From positions 62,001-126,000 of the forward strand of contig DEWK01000006.1 in the NCBI GenBank assembly GCA_002363615.1: 64,000 nucleotides of DNA, written 5' to 3'. The position numbers and the translations under genes were made by a program. Below are positions 18,850 to 27,865 of the stretch, one piece after another. A model generated the notes under the pieces. It did no database searches. It had not been told where the DNA came from and was given only the letters and a program-made list of their open reading frames with translations. The number at the start of each line of letters is the position of its first letter. Within the stretch, counting starts at the first letter, position 1. Source of the stretch: Lachnospira sp. UBA3212 (GTDB taxonomy: Bacteria; Bacillota; Clostridia; Lachnospirales; Lachnospiraceae).

Positions 18850-19506
18850 CTATTTCTTTAGGGATAAAATCTTTTCTACCACTTCCATAATGGTAAGATC
18901 TGAAGAATCTAAGAAGATGGCATCTTCTGCCTGTTTCAAAGGAGACACCTTTCGATTAGAATCTCTTTGATCTCTCTCTTCAATTTCTTTTTTTATTTGT
19001 TCAAAATCAGCTTCCTGTCCCTTTTCCAATAATTCCTTGGTTCTTCTTCTAGCACGTTCTGCTGAACTAGCTGTTAAAAATATTTTAAGGTCAGCCTGCG
19101 GAAGCACTATGGTTCCAATATCCCTTCCATCCATAACCACATCCTGTTTTTTAGCAAGATCCTTTTGTAAATCTAAGAGTCTTGCCCGAACTCCAGAGTA
19201 TACCGCAATCTTTGAAGTTGCCGCAGAAACCTCCGGAGTACGAATATATCCATTGACATTTTCCCCGTTTAAAAGAACGATTTGTTCTCCTTCTTCATAG
19301 CAAATTTCAATGGTACTTTCCTGGCATTTTTTGCTAACTGCCTCTTCATCCTCCACGTCTACCCCTGCCTTTAAACAAGCATAAGCCATTCCTCGGTACA
19401 TAGCACCTGTATCCACGTAAATAAACGAAAGTTCCTTTGCAACTAATTTAGCAATGGTACTTTTTCCTGCACCAGCAGGTCCATCAATCGCAATATTATA
19501 TCCCAT
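18850..19506 (-). CDS. cmk: Cytidylate kinase
   Basis: Cmk phosphorylates CMP and dCMP. The ATG at 19506 has AGGAGG before it and gives MGYNIAIDGPAGAGKST, the P-loop, right at the start; a TTG further upstream is ignored. At 218 residues it is of normal length. The CMP-binding VDTGAMYRG, the DGRDIG motif and RDxxDxxR near 170 are present. ispH starts 16 nt downstream. Confidence 0.96.
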   Translation of the reverse strand: MGYNIAIDGPAGAGKSTIAKLVAKELSFIYVDTGAMYRGMAYACLKAGVDVEDEEAVSKKCQESTIEICYEEGEQIVLLNGENVNGYIRTPEVSAATSKIAVYSGVRARLLDLQKDLAKKQDVVMDGRDIGTIVLPQADLKIFLTASSAERARRRTKELLEKGQEADFEQIKKEIEERDQRDSNRKVSPLKQAEDAIFLDSSDLTIMEVVEKILSLKK

Positions 19507-19553
19507 CTTTTTTCCTCCTGTTTCCAAACGAATCTATTATATCCTCTTCCTAA

Positions 19554-20885
19554 TTATTCATCAAGTCCGGATTCTTCCTGATCCGAAAGAAGAGCTGACC
19601 TTCCTGCTACATATCCAGTAGACCAGGCAATCTGCAAATTAAAACCGCCGGTTACAGCATCTAAATCCAAAACCTCACCTGCAACATAAAGATCTTTCAC
19701 CTTTTTAACCTCCATGGTTTTCGGATTCACTTCCTTTACCTTGATTCCTCCTTGGGTAATAATCGCCTCATTAAATCCCCTAAGACCGCTAACAGAAAAA
19801 CAAAGATTTTTCATCAGGTCTACAAACCCTTCCCTTTCCTCCTTGGTAATAAGGTTTACCTTCTTATATGGGGAAAGGCCACTTCGTTCAATTAAAAATG
19901 GAATCATGGTTTTAGGAAGAAGCCGGTCTAGCGAATTGGAAAAATTACGATTTTGATTCTCTTCAAATTCCCTTAACAGCCTTTTATCTAACTGTTCAAA
20001 ACTAAGGGCCGGCTTTAAATCCAAGGAAATCTTTAAGTCTCTATGATCTCTGGAAAATTCCTTTGCCACATAAGAAGATGCCGAAAGGACAAGAGGCCCC
20101 GTCAGTCCAAAGTGAGCAAAGAGCATCTCTCCCCGATTTTCATAGAGGATTTTTTCCTTTCCTCCCGCCTTTAAAAGACTTAGCTTTAATTCCACATTCT
20201 TTAAAGCAAGTCCCTGTAAATCTTTTGCATCCTCTTCCTTTACTGTGATAGGTACCAAGGCCGGATAGGTATCTACTAATTCTATCCCTAATTTTTTAGC
20301 AAAACGATAACCATCCCCGGAAGAACCTGTCACAGGATATGACTTTCCACCAGTGGCTAAAATCAAGGAGTCGCAAGAAAGTTTTCTGCCATCCTCTAAA
20401 ATTACTCCTGCCACCTTTTGACAAGGCCCCTTAGCATCCGGGCTGTCATATGGGAGGGTGACGATTTCTTTTACACAAGTGTGATTACAAATTTCCACGC
20501 CTAATTTATTTAGTCTGCGTTTTAAAGCGCCAATCACATCAGAAGAATGATCTGAAACAGGAAAAATACGATTCCCCCGTTCCTCCTTTACCTTAGTTCC
20601 TTCCTCTTCCATTAAATCAATGATATCCTGATTCGTAAAACTGGCAAATGCCCCATACAGGAATTTTTTATTGGAAATAACCTTGTCAAAAAAATCTTCC
20701 ATGGGAATTCCATTGGTCAAATTGCAACGACCCTTTCCCGTAATAAAAACTTTTTTTCCAAGCTTTTCATTCTTCTCTAAAATCTTAACAGATACTTCTC
20801 TTCCTGTTTCAAGTCCAGCACTTGCCGCACTTATGGCTGCCATCATGCCTGCGGCACCACCACCAATCACAATAATATTCTTCAT
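19554..20885 (-). CDS. BaiN/HI0933-family FAD-dependent oxidoreductase
   Basis: A 443-residue flavoprotein of the HI0933/YhiN family (TIGR00275 type), which includes BaiN. The FAD-binding GGGAAGMMAAI opens the protein; ATGGKSYPVTGSSGDG and the C-terminal GGFNLQIAWSTGYVAG are family signatures. Substrate cannot be assigned from sequence; bile-acid reduction should not be assumed. The ATG at 20885 is chosen because the promoter places transcription start downstream of the next in-frame ATG (20897). The leader is then only about 8 nt. It heads the operon with cmk, ispH and S1. Confidence 0.9.
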   Translation of the reverse strand: MKNIIVIGGGAAGMMAAISAASAGLETGREVSVKILEKNEKLGKKVFITGKGRCNLTNGIPMEDFFDKVISNKKFLYGAFASFTNQDIIDLMEEEGTKVKEERGNRIFPVSDHSSDVIGALKRRLNKLGVEICNHTCVKEIVTLPYDSPDAKGPCQKVAGVILEDGRKLSCDSLILATGGKSYPVTGSSGDGYRFAKKLGIELVDTYPALVPITVKEEDAKDLQGLALKNVELKLSLLKAGGKEKILYENRGEMLFAHFGLTGPLVLSASSYVAKEFSRDHRDLKISLDLKPALSFEQLDKRLLREFEENQNRNFSNSLDRLLPKTMIPFLIERSGLSPYKKVNLITKEEREGFVDLMKNLCFSVSGLRGFNEAIITQGGIKVKEVNPKTMEVKKVKDLYVAGEVLDLDAVTGGFNLQIAWSTGYVAGRSALLSDQEESGLDE

Positions 20886-20899
20886 GAAAATCCTCATTT

Positions 20900-20928
20900 T
20901 CTATAAAATCAAAAAAGCAGAGTGTCAA
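20900..20928 (-). promoter_or_regulatory. Promoter of the baiN-cmk-ispH-S1 operon, overlapping a terminator
   Basis: TTGACA (20928-20923), 17-nt spacer, TATAGA (20905-20900). The -35 box lies in the loop and 3' arm of the upstream operon's terminator, and the terminator's T run fills the spacer. Confidence 0.65.
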
Positions 20929-20942
20929 AAGACACTCTGCTA
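20911..20942 (-). terminator. Terminator of the decarboxylase operon
   Basis: AGCAGAGTGTC and GACACTCTGCT form an 11-bp perfect stem with a TTTT loop, followed by TTTTT on the minus strand. Confidence 0.9.
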
Positions 20943-20987
20943 GTTTAAATCATTTTCACCTAATAGACAAGGATATTTTCTATGAAA

Positions 20988-22394
20988 CTAAGCTGGATAT
21001 GCTCCATTTTCCTTGTCTGCCTTGGTCATATCCAGGCCTGTCTGCTGTGCTCTTCTATACTCGAAGAATTCCTTAGCAACCTGTGGGAATAAGGCATAAG
21101 AAAGAACATCCTCATCCTGCTGTTTGTATTCTTTCACAGCTTCTTCAAAGGCAGGAAGTCCTGGCTCTAAATCATCTGCTAAACGGTGGGTAATTGGCTT
21201 TTCATCACCAATACACTTCTTTTGTACTTCCTTGTTAAATGGCTTTACACAACGTCCATACTTTCCAAGTAAAAGATCCTTTGATTCGTTGGTAACCATC
21301 TTGTAACGCTCTCCTGCAAGAACATTTAATACCGCCTGAGTACCTACAATCTGTGAAGATGGGGTAACAAGTGGTGGTTCTCCAAAGTCCTTACGTACTC
21401 TTGGAACCTCTTCCAATACAGCTTGAAGCTTATCAGACTGACCCTGTGCAGCAAGCTGGCTAACCAGGTTAGAAAGCATACCACCAGGTACCTGATAACG
21501 AAGAGTCTTAATATTTACGCCAAGCACCTTGGTAGACATTAAGCCGCTTGCAAGACACTCCTCTCGAATTGGCTGGAAATGCTCAGCAATCTTAGCAAGA
21601 AGATTCTGATCAAGTCCTGTATCATAAGCACTCCCCTTAAAAGCCTCAACCATAACTTCTGTTGCCGGCTGAGAGGTTCCAAGGGCAAATGGAGAAATTG
21701 CGGTATCAATGATATCACAACCTGCTTCTACCGCCTTCATATAGGTCATAGAAGCTACACCAGAGGTATAGTGGGTATGAAGGTCAATTGGAAGTTTGGT
21801 TCCCTCCTTTAATGCACGTACAAGCTTGCTTGCCTCATTTGGAAGGAGTAGACCAGACATATCCTTGATACAGATTGAATCTGCACCCATTTCCTCAATA
21901 TTCTTAGCCATATTCTTCCAATAATCCAAGGTATAAGCATCACCAAGAGTGTAAGAAAGAGCTACCTGAGCATGTCCTTTTTCCTTCTTAGCAGCCTTAA
22001 CGGCTGTCTCTAGGTTACGGATATCATTTAAACAGTCGAAAATACGAATGATATCAATACCATTGGCAATTGACTTCTGAACAAAGTATTCAACTACATC
22101 ATCTGGATAAGGCTTGTAACCTAAGATGTTCTGTCCACGGAAAAGCATCTGAAGCTTTGTATTCTTAAATCCGTCACGAAGCTTACGAAGACGATCCCAT
22201 GGATCCTCCTTTAAGAATCTAAGGCAGGCATCAAATGTTGCTCCACCCCAACACTCTACTGCATGATAACCAACCTGATCCATTGTATCAATGATTGGTA
22301 ACATCTGCTCTGTTGTCATACGGGTAGCAATCAAAGACTGATGTGCATCACGCAAGACAGTTTCCACAATTTTAACCGGTTTCTTATCTGCCAT
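20988..22394 (-). CDS. Carboxyltransferase subunit of oxaloacetate decarboxylase/pyruvate carboxylase type (5S)
   Basis: A 468-residue carboxyltransferase domain of the OadA/PycB/5S family, which moves carboxyl groups between biotin and pyruvate/oxaloacetate. The family motifs VETVLRDAHQSL (about 10-21), ECWGGATFDAC, FRGQN and the metal-binding DLHTHYTSG (about 208-216) are clear. There is no C-terminal biotin domain; biotin is supplied by the separate carrier at 23614-23979. It is the last gene of the decarboxylase operon, 34 nt after oadB, with a strong terminator behind. The name oadA is plausible, but direction and partner are not proven. Confidence 0.9.
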   Translation of the reverse strand: MADKKPVKIVETVLRDAHQSLIATRMTTEQMLPIIDTMDQVGYHAVECWGGATFDACLRFLKEDPWDRLRKLRDGFKNTKLQMLFRGQNILGYKPYPDDVVEYFVQKSIANGIDIIRIFDCLNDIRNLETAVKAAKKEKGHAQVALSYTLGDAYTLDYWKNMAKNIEEMGADSICIKDMSGLLLPNEASKLVRALKEGTKLPIDLHTHYTSGVASMTYMKAVEAGCDIIDTAISPFALGTSQPATEVMVEAFKGSAYDTGLDQNLLAKIAEHFQPIREECLASGLMSTKVLGVNIKTLRYQVPGGMLSNLVSQLAAQGQSDKLQAVLEEVPRVRKDFGEPPLVTPSSQIVGTQAVLNVLAGERYKMVTNESKDLLLGKYGRCVKPFNKEVQKKCIGDEKPITHRLADDLEPGLPAFEEAVKEYKQQDEDVLSYALFPQVAKEFFEYRRAQQTGLDMTKADKENGAYPA

Positions 22395-22428
22395 ATTAAT
22401 TATCCTTTCTTATCAATTCGCTAAACCA

Positions 22429-23580
22429 TTATGCTCCGATTCCAAAAATAGCCATAAATGTTCCGGCTGCAACCGCTGTTCCGATAACACCTGCTACGTT
22501 TGGTCCCATTGCGTGCATCAGAAGGAAATTGGTTGGATCCGCCTGAGCACCTACCTTTTGAGAAACTCGAGCCGCCATTGGGACCGCTGATACACCAGCA
22601 GAACCAATTAATGGATTGATCTTTCCCTTCGTTACAACGCACATAAGTTTTCCAAGAAGGACACCTGCTGCGGTACCAAAGGCAAATGCGATTAATCCAA
22701 GTACAACAATCTTTAAGGTTGATGCATTCAAGAAAGCTTCCGCACTTGTAGTAGCACCTACGGAAGTTCCAAGAAGGATAACTACAATATACATTAATGC
22801 ATTCGATGCGGTCTCTGTTAATTGCTTGGTTACACCACATTCCTTAAAGAGATTACCTAACATAAGCATACCAACCAATGGTGCTGTAGTAGGAAGAATC
22901 ATACATACGATAATGGTAACAATAATTGGGAAGAGAATCTTCTCAAGCTGTGTGACAGGACGAAGCTGTGCCATCTTGACTTTTCTTTCCTTCTCTGTGG
23001 TTAATGCCTTCATAATTGGTGGCTGAATAATTGGTACCAAAGACATATAAGAATATGCTGCTACCGCAATTGGTCCCATTAAATCTGTCTGTCCTAACTT
23101 ACCGGCTAGGAAAATTGAGGTAGGACCATCTGCACCACCGATAATAGAAATTGCTGCTGCTGCCTTTCCATTGAATCCTAAAAGGATAGCTGCAAAATAA
23201 GCGACATAAATACCAAACTGAGCGGCGGCTCCTAAAAGGAAACTGACTGGATTTGCAATCAGTGGTCCAAAATCTGTCATAGCACCTACACCCATGAAAA
23301 TAAGGGATGGTAAGATACTCCACTCATCTAACTGATAAAAGTAGTATAATAATCCACCTACACCACCATTATCTTCAGGTCTTGCCATAATGTCCGGATA
23401 AATATTTACCAAGAGCATTCCAAATGCAATCGGAACCAAAAGCAATGGTTCAAATCCATGGCGGATTGCAAGATATAGGAATACGCAGGCAACCAGGATC
23501 ATTACTACATTTCCCCAGGAAATACTAAAAAATGCAGTCTGATGAATCAGATTACTAAGGGTATTTGTAATATACTCCAT
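22429..23580 (-). CDS. oadB: Na+-translocating decarboxylase beta subunit
   Basis: The integral membrane subunit decarboxylates carboxybiotin and pumps Na+ out. The 383-residue protein has about 9-11 hydrophobic segments and the signature GGADGPTSIFLAG (about 144-156), containing the Asp essential for Na+ transport. The second signature, NPLIGSAGVSAVP with the following arginine (about 323-341), is also there. It lacks the long insert of some beta subunits. It is preceded by the biotin carrier gene at 33 nt. Confidence 0.95.
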   Translation of the reverse strand: MEYITNTLSNLIHQTAFFSISWGNVVMILVACVFLYLAIRHGFEPLLLVPIAFGMLLVNIYPDIMARPEDNGGVGGLLYYFYQLDEWSILPSLIFMGVGAMTDFGPLIANPVSFLLGAAAQFGIYVAYFAAILLGFNGKAAAAISIIGGADGPTSIFLAGKLGQTDLMGPIAVAAYSYMSLVPIIQPPIMKALTTEKERKVKMAQLRPVTQLEKILFPIIVTIIVCMILPTTAPLVGMLMLGNLFKECGVTKQLTETASNALMYIVVILLGTSVGATTSAEAFLNASTLKIVVLGLIAFAFGTAAGVLLGKLMCVVTKGKINPLIGSAGVSAVPMAARVSQKVGAQADPTNFLLMHAMGPNVAGVIGTAVAAGTFMAIFGIGA

Positions 23581-23613
23581 GTTACTCTCCTTTCGTCATT
23601 CTCTTTCTAATTA

Positions 23614-23979
23614 TTAGTTTAAAGAAACAATGACTGCACCTGACTCAACCATATCACCTACTGAAACATTAACAGAAGCAACAGTACCAGCCTCAGGAGC
23701 AACAACTTCGTTTTCCATCTTCATAGCCTCAAGAACAGCTACTACATCACCCCTAGATACAGCCTGACCTGCTGAAACCTTAACAGCCAAAATTTTTCCA
23801 CCTACTGGTGCAGTTACCTTTGTTGCACCACTTGCTGTTGCAGGAGCTGCCGGAGCTGGAGCCTGAGCCTTAGGAACTGCTGCAACCGGTCTAGCTACAG
23901 GACTTGCTCCTGTAGAAGTACCCTCTTCCACTGTAACATCGTATACATTTCCATTCACTGTAATTGTGTAATTTTTCAT
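23614..23979 (-). CDS. Biotin carboxyl carrier protein of the decarboxylase
   Basis: A 121-residue protein: an N-terminal beta segment, an Ala/Pro-rich flexible linker (about 25-52), and a C-terminal biotinyl domain with the EAMKMEN motif, where Lys87 is the biotinylation site. It shuttles the carboxyl group between the cytosolic carboxyltransferases and OadB. It corresponds to the GcdC/MmdC type of carrier. It lies 15 nt after the OadG-like gene. Confidence 0.95.
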   Translation of the reverse strand: MKNYTITVNGNVYDVTVEEGTSTGASPVARPVAAVPKAQAPAPAAPATASGATKVTAPVGGKILAVKVSAGQAVSRGDVVAVLEAMKMENEVVAPEAGTVASVNVSVGDMVESGAVIVSLN

Positions 23980-23994
23980 ATTAATTTACCTTCC

Positions 23995-24852
23995 TTATCT
24001 TCTCTTCTTAATAGAACGAACCACAAAACCATCTGTGCTTGTTCCCTGACTAGCAGCAATTGCAGCAGCAATTACAGCAATTAACTGGGTATCATCTATA
24101 ACATCCTCGGTTGTACTAGCATTCACACCAGGGATTACCGGAACAGGTTTTTCTTCCTCTTCCTTCTTCTTACCAAAGACATTGACATATTTAATCAGGC
24201 TGATTAAGAATGCCATTAGGATTAACATAAGGAATACGACCAAAATACCTGTAATTGTATTTAATCCTGCTTCCTTTAATTTATTTGCTAAATTCTCAGA
24301 TGCATCCTTACTTTCTGCCTTGTTTGAGCTAACTGTTTCTAACAATGACATATCAGCCTTTGCATCCGCATCTTCTTTTTCTGAAAGTCCTTCTACATAA
24401 ATCTCAGTTAATCCATAATTACTATTGACCATATCATAATAGAAATTCATTACTATTTTTCCATAGCCTTTTTCATACTTAACAATCTGAGAAACATAGA
24501 AGTTCGTTCCATTATCATCTTCTACAATATCAGAAGAAGTAACTTCTTTATAATCGCCAAACTGATCTTTTAAATCGTTTAACTCTTTCATCAGGTTAAC
24601 CTGCTGGCCAGTCATATTAGCCAAATAATAATCCTGTTCCGCATCTGAAAGAGTATAGGTCTCGCTGACAAGCGACTGACAATAATTAAGTACCATTGTC
24701 TTACTATCAGCTTGAGCGGTAGTTTCTTCTTCACCTTCCATCACCGCATCTTCAGCAGCATAAACCAGATTACTTCCTGTGGCCACCCCTGAAAATGGTG
24801 TGAATAACATCGCAGAAGCCATGAGAGCCAGCAATAATTTCTTACTTCTCAT
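23995..24852 (-). CDS. OadG-like gamma subunit with an exported N-terminal domain
   Basis: The 285-residue protein is an enlarged gamma subunit. It starts with a signal peptide (about 1-33, ending YAA), then an extracytoplasmic alpha/beta domain (about 48-157, vaguely DUF3887-like), a linker, one membrane helix (about 198-221), and a short cytosolic tail closing with DDTQLIAVIAAAIAASQG and FVVRSIKKRR, typical of OadG. Ordinary OadG/MmdD proteins are about 80-130 residues and have no exported domain. It probably assembles the carrier and beta subunits at the membrane; the outer domain's role is unknown. Confidence 0.85.
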   Translation of the reverse strand: MRSKKLLLALMASAMLFTPFSGVATGSNLVYAAEDAVMEGEEETTAQADSKTMVLNYCQSLVSETYTLSDAEQDYYLANMTGQQVNLMKELNDLKDQFGDYKEVTSSDIVEDDNGTNFYVSQIVKYEKGYGKIVMNFYYDMVNSNYGLTEIYVEGLSEKEDADAKADMSLLETVSSNKAESKDASENLANKLKEAGLNTITGILVVFLMLILMAFLISLIKYVNVFGKKKEEEEKPVPVIPGVNASTTEDVIDDTQLIAVIAAAIAASQGTSTDGFVVRSIKKRR

Positions 24853-24864
24853 TCTTGCTCCTTT

Positions 24865-26286
24865 CTATCGTGTTGTATGTTTCTTATCCTGTGCATATTC
24901 AAGCTTTGAATCTAACATCTCAACAGCAGCAATCAAATATTTTCTTGTATCAGCCGGTTCGATGACTGTATCCACATATCCTCTAGCTGCTGCCTCAGCC
25001 ACATTATTCTGTAATGCCTCAAAGCTTGCAGCAATTTCAGCCTGGTTATCATCCTTCGCTACCACAGATGCAGCAAGTTTCGATTCAAGCACACCAATCT
25101 TTGCGTTCTTCCAAGCATATACTAAATCTGCACCAGTACCCTTCGAGTTCATGCTTACATAGGCAGAACCATAAGCCTCTCCTGTAATTACATTAATCTT
25201 AGGAGCAGTAGTATTAGCAAATGCAGCGGTAAGCTTTGCTACATTCTTTGCAAGGGTCTTCTCATAACACTTGCATGCAGAAAATCCATTTACATTGGTA
25301 AAAGTTACAATTGGAATTGAGAATGCATCACAGAAAGATACGAAATCAGCTGCTTTTAAAGCACCTTTTCCCGAAAGCTTTCCGTCGAATTCTTCTACCA
25401 CCTGATATTCCTCGTCATATTTCTTAGAAGTATTGCCAACAATACCAACGGTCTTTCCGTTTAAACGAATAAACCCAATGGTCATATCCTTGGCAAAATC
25501 CTTCTTTAACTCAAAGAAATCACCATCGTCTGCAATCTGACTTGCAAGAACGGCTGAATCTGACTCATAGCCAAAAACTGTTACAGCACGATTTAAGTCA
25601 TCAGCGGTTGCAACTTCCTTATCATCGATTTCAAAGTTTGCTGGAAGGAGGTCCACAAGATTACGAATACCTGCAAGAACCTCAGTTTCTGTTCCTGTAA
25701 AATCTACATTACCTGTTTCAGTGGACTGATACTTAGCAGATGCAGTATCACACTTCTCTTCATAGTTGTTAGGAAGCGCATTTGGAGAATTAACAAATAA
25801 TTTTGCGTCCTCTGCCATAAATGTAAAATCTGATAATGCTGCAAGAGTAGAAAGACCACCTCCACACTGTCCAAAAATTGCTGCGATTGAAGCAACCACT
25901 CCTGAATTCATGGCCTGCTCTTTGTAGATTTCTCCGAATGCATTCAAGGCATCCGTTGATTCTTCCACACGGATTCCGGAACAATCGATCAAAGCCACAA
26001 CAGGAGCGCCCATCTTTCTTGCCATCTGGTACATGCGGACAATCTTCTTCGCATGCATCTCACCAATGGAACCACCTAATACAGATGAATCCTGGCTATA
26101 AACATAAACCAGATTACCATCGATGACACCATAACCTGTGATTACTCCATCTGCCGGAGTATCCTTCTTGTTAAGATTAAAGTCGGTGCTTCTAGCTGTA
26201 ACACCGGCACCAATCTCAACAAAACTGTTCTCATCAAGAAGCGCTTCGATTCGCTGTCTTGCTGACAATTTGGCTGTAGTACTCAT
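24865..26286 (-). CDS. Acyl-CoA carboxyltransferase (methylmalonyl-CoA decarboxylase alpha/12S type)
   Basis: A 473-residue biotin-dependent carboxyltransferase of the acyl-CoA class (MmdA, PccB and 12S subunits). It has two crotonase-like halves, each with oxyanion-hole glycines (FGQCGGGLSTLAAL near 139; GEAYGSAYVSMN near 372). It is more divergent than typical MmdA proteins. It is the first gene of a five-gene operon with OadG, biotin carrier, OadB and OadA-type genes. A methylmalonyl-CoA or malonyl-CoA decarboxylase, or part of a transcarboxylase, are all possible; the substrate is not decided by the sequence. Confidence 0.88.
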   Translation of the reverse strand: MSTTAKLSARQRIEALLDENSFVEIGAGVTARSTDFNLNKKDTPADGVITGYGVIDGNLVYVYSQDSSVLGGSIGEMHAKKIVRMYQMARKMGAPVVALIDCSGIRVEESTDALNAFGEIYKEQAMNSGVVASIAAIFGQCGGGLSTLAALSDFTFMAEDAKLFVNSPNALPNNYEEKCDTASAKYQSTETGNVDFTGTETEVLAGIRNLVDLLPANFEIDDKEVATADDLNRAVTVFGYESDSAVLASQIADDGDFFELKKDFAKDMTIGFIRLNGKTVGIVGNTSKKYDEEYQVVEEFDGKLSGKGALKAADFVSFCDAFSIPIVTFTNVNGFSACKCYEKTLAKNVAKLTAAFANTTAPKINVITGEAYGSAYVSMNSKGTGADLVYAWKNAKIGVLESKLAASVVAKDDNQAEIAASFEALQNNVAEAAARGYVDTVIEPADTRKYLIAAVEMLDSKLEYAQDKKHTTR

Positions 26287-26354
26287 AAATTGAAAACCTC
26301 CATTATTAGAATTGTGTATCGATTAAGGTTTTAGCCAAAATCGCATACGTCATT

Positions 26355-26383
26355 ATTCTATTACGAAAGCATAAAAAATACAA
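26355..26383 (-). promoter_or_regulatory. Promoter of the decarboxylase operon
   Basis: TTGTAT (26383-26378), 17-nt spacer, TAGAAT (26360-26355), about 70 nt before the first gene. Confidence 0.65.
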
Positions 26384-26438
26384 GACTTTTCCTCTTGAAA
26401 TCCTTGTGAATTCTTGAAGCTTCCCACTTAAAAACAAG

Positions 26439-26474
26439 CTAAAAAAATCCTCACCAAAGGGTAAGGATTTTTTA
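26439..26474 (-). terminator. Terminator of the ltaS-scpAB operon
   Basis: AAATCCTTACC and GGTGAGGATTT pair across CTTT and are followed by TTTTAG. The stem begins at the stop codon of the membrane-protein gene. Confidence 0.8.
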
Positions 26475-27248
26475 GGATTGTTCTAAAAATGATCGATTTT
26501 TTGTTTTTTTATAAGAATTTAAAATCAAAATCAAATTCTTATAAATAAAAATTACCGCAAAAAGATTAATCACCGGAAAACAAAGTAATACCAACTGAGT
26601 TACCATATCTTTTTCCATAATAATTGGGGTAGCCCGATTGGTACGGATAATCGTTAAGACAATTAAAAATACTAAGATCAAAACCCCAAGGCCAAAGAAT
26701 AAGCGTACCGACTGGGAGTAAAGAATTTCCTTGCTATCCTCCGACAATAATCCTTGGGTCATAAAGTAGGAGATTTTTTTTATCACTCCCAAAACACCAT
26801 AGGATATTCCTTGGGTAAAGGGATTTTTAAAATCCGGAAAAAGTAGTCCCAAAAGATAAAACAAAAGTCCGAATTCACTGATTACAATTGAAACAAAGGT
26901 ATAAAGACAAGTTCTCCTTGCAATTACCACGTCTAAAACCACTTCATCCATTTGCTTTCTTCCCGGGGTGTAAGGATGTAATAAAACAAGTGTCAAACTA
27001 TATAAGACAAGCAGGGCAAGCAAAGCAAACGATACAAAGGTTACAAGGGCTGGGGCATACTCTTTTTGGGCAAGAAGACATAACCCCCGTAAGAATCCGG
27101 AATAAACACCGGCGATAATTTGTGGCAAACATCCGATCACCGCAATCATCCAAAGGGGATTTTGAAACCTTACATACTTTAAGTAGTGTAAAAGACAAAG
27201 AAGCAGGCAGAAAATCCCGGTACATATGGTTACACCATTAGGGGTCAT
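26472..27248 (-). CDS. Unknown polytopic membrane protein, scpB-linked
   Basis: A 258-residue protein with about seven hydrophobic segments and no motif I recognise. Its ATG overlaps the scpB stop (ATGA), so it is translated by coupling with the segregation genes and is the last gene of the ltaS-phosphoesterase-scpA-scpB operon. The start is set by this overlap. Function unknown. Confidence 0.75.
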   Translation of the reverse strand: MTPNGVTICTGIFCLLLCLLHYLKYVRFQNPLWMIAVIGCLPQIIAGVYSGFLRGLCLLAQKEYAPALVTFVSFALLALLVLYSLTLVLLHPYTPGRKQMDEVVLDVVIARRTCLYTFVSIVISEFGLLFYLLGLLFPDFKNPFTQGISYGVLGVIKKISYFMTQGLLSEDSKEILYSQSVRLFFGLGVLILVFLIVLTIIRTNRATPIIMEKDMVTQLVLLCFPVINLFAVIFIYKNLILILNSYKKTKNRSFLEQS

Positions 27249-27865
27249 ACTTCTTCCTCCTTAGGACTAGGTTCTTTGCCTTCTTGAGTCTCCTCTGGAT
27301 AAGCCTTATTCACCTCGGTCATTACCTCTTTTTTTATTTCTTCCTCTTGTTTTTCATCAAGCACCGGTAATTCCTGGTAGGAAGAAAGGCCAAATCTTCT
27401 TAAAAACTCCTCGGTGGTAGCAAATAAGATTGGGCGACCCGGTCCTTCTAAACGACCATCTTCCCGAACCAATTCATACTCTACCAACTTATTTACTGCA
27501 TGATCACTTTTTACTCCACGAATTTTTTCGATTTCTGCCTTAGTGATTGGCTGACGATAGGCAATAATAGAAAGGGTTTCAAGTAAAACCGGGGTCATTA
27601 CCTGTCTTTTTGGTTGACTGGCCACCCGAATCAATGCATCATAGTATTCCGGCTTTGTGCACAACTGATAGGACTGATCTAAGGTTATAAGTTTTAATCC
27701 CCGATCCTCCTGTTCATAACGAAGAGCAAGCGCCTCTAGCACTTCCTCGGTTTCCTGGGTGCTAGCTTCAATTCCCTTGGCAATTTTATCAAGTTCCACG
27801 CTATCCCCCATTGTAAATAAGATTGCTTCACAAGCCGCTATCTTTTCTTCTATCTTTTCTATCAT
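27245..27865 (-). CDS. scpB: Segregation and condensation protein B
   Basis: ScpB is a winged-helix (kleisin-interacting) partner in the Smc-ScpA-ScpB condensin for chromosome segregation. The 206-residue protein has the family's RQPITKAEIEKIRGVKSD segment (about 104-121) and GRPILFATTEEFL (about 142-154), then an acidic tail. It overlaps scpA by 4 nt and the next gene by 4 nt. Confidence 0.95.
   Translation of the reverse strand: MIEKIEEKIAACEAILFTMGDSVELDKIAKGIEASTQETEEVLEALALRYEQEDRGLKLITLDQSYQLCTKPEYYDALIRVASQPKRQVMTPVLLETLSIIAYRQPITKAEIEKIRGVKSDHAVNKLVEYELVREDGRLEGPGRPILFATTEEFLRRFGLSSYQELPVLDEKQEEEIKKEVMTEVNKAYPEETQEGKEPSPKEEEV

Noticed and set aside
22421..22840. Cys- and Trp-rich open frame over oadB on the same strand
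   Set aside because: It is a shifted-frame shadow of oadB, with low-complexity residues typical of such frames and no ribosome site.
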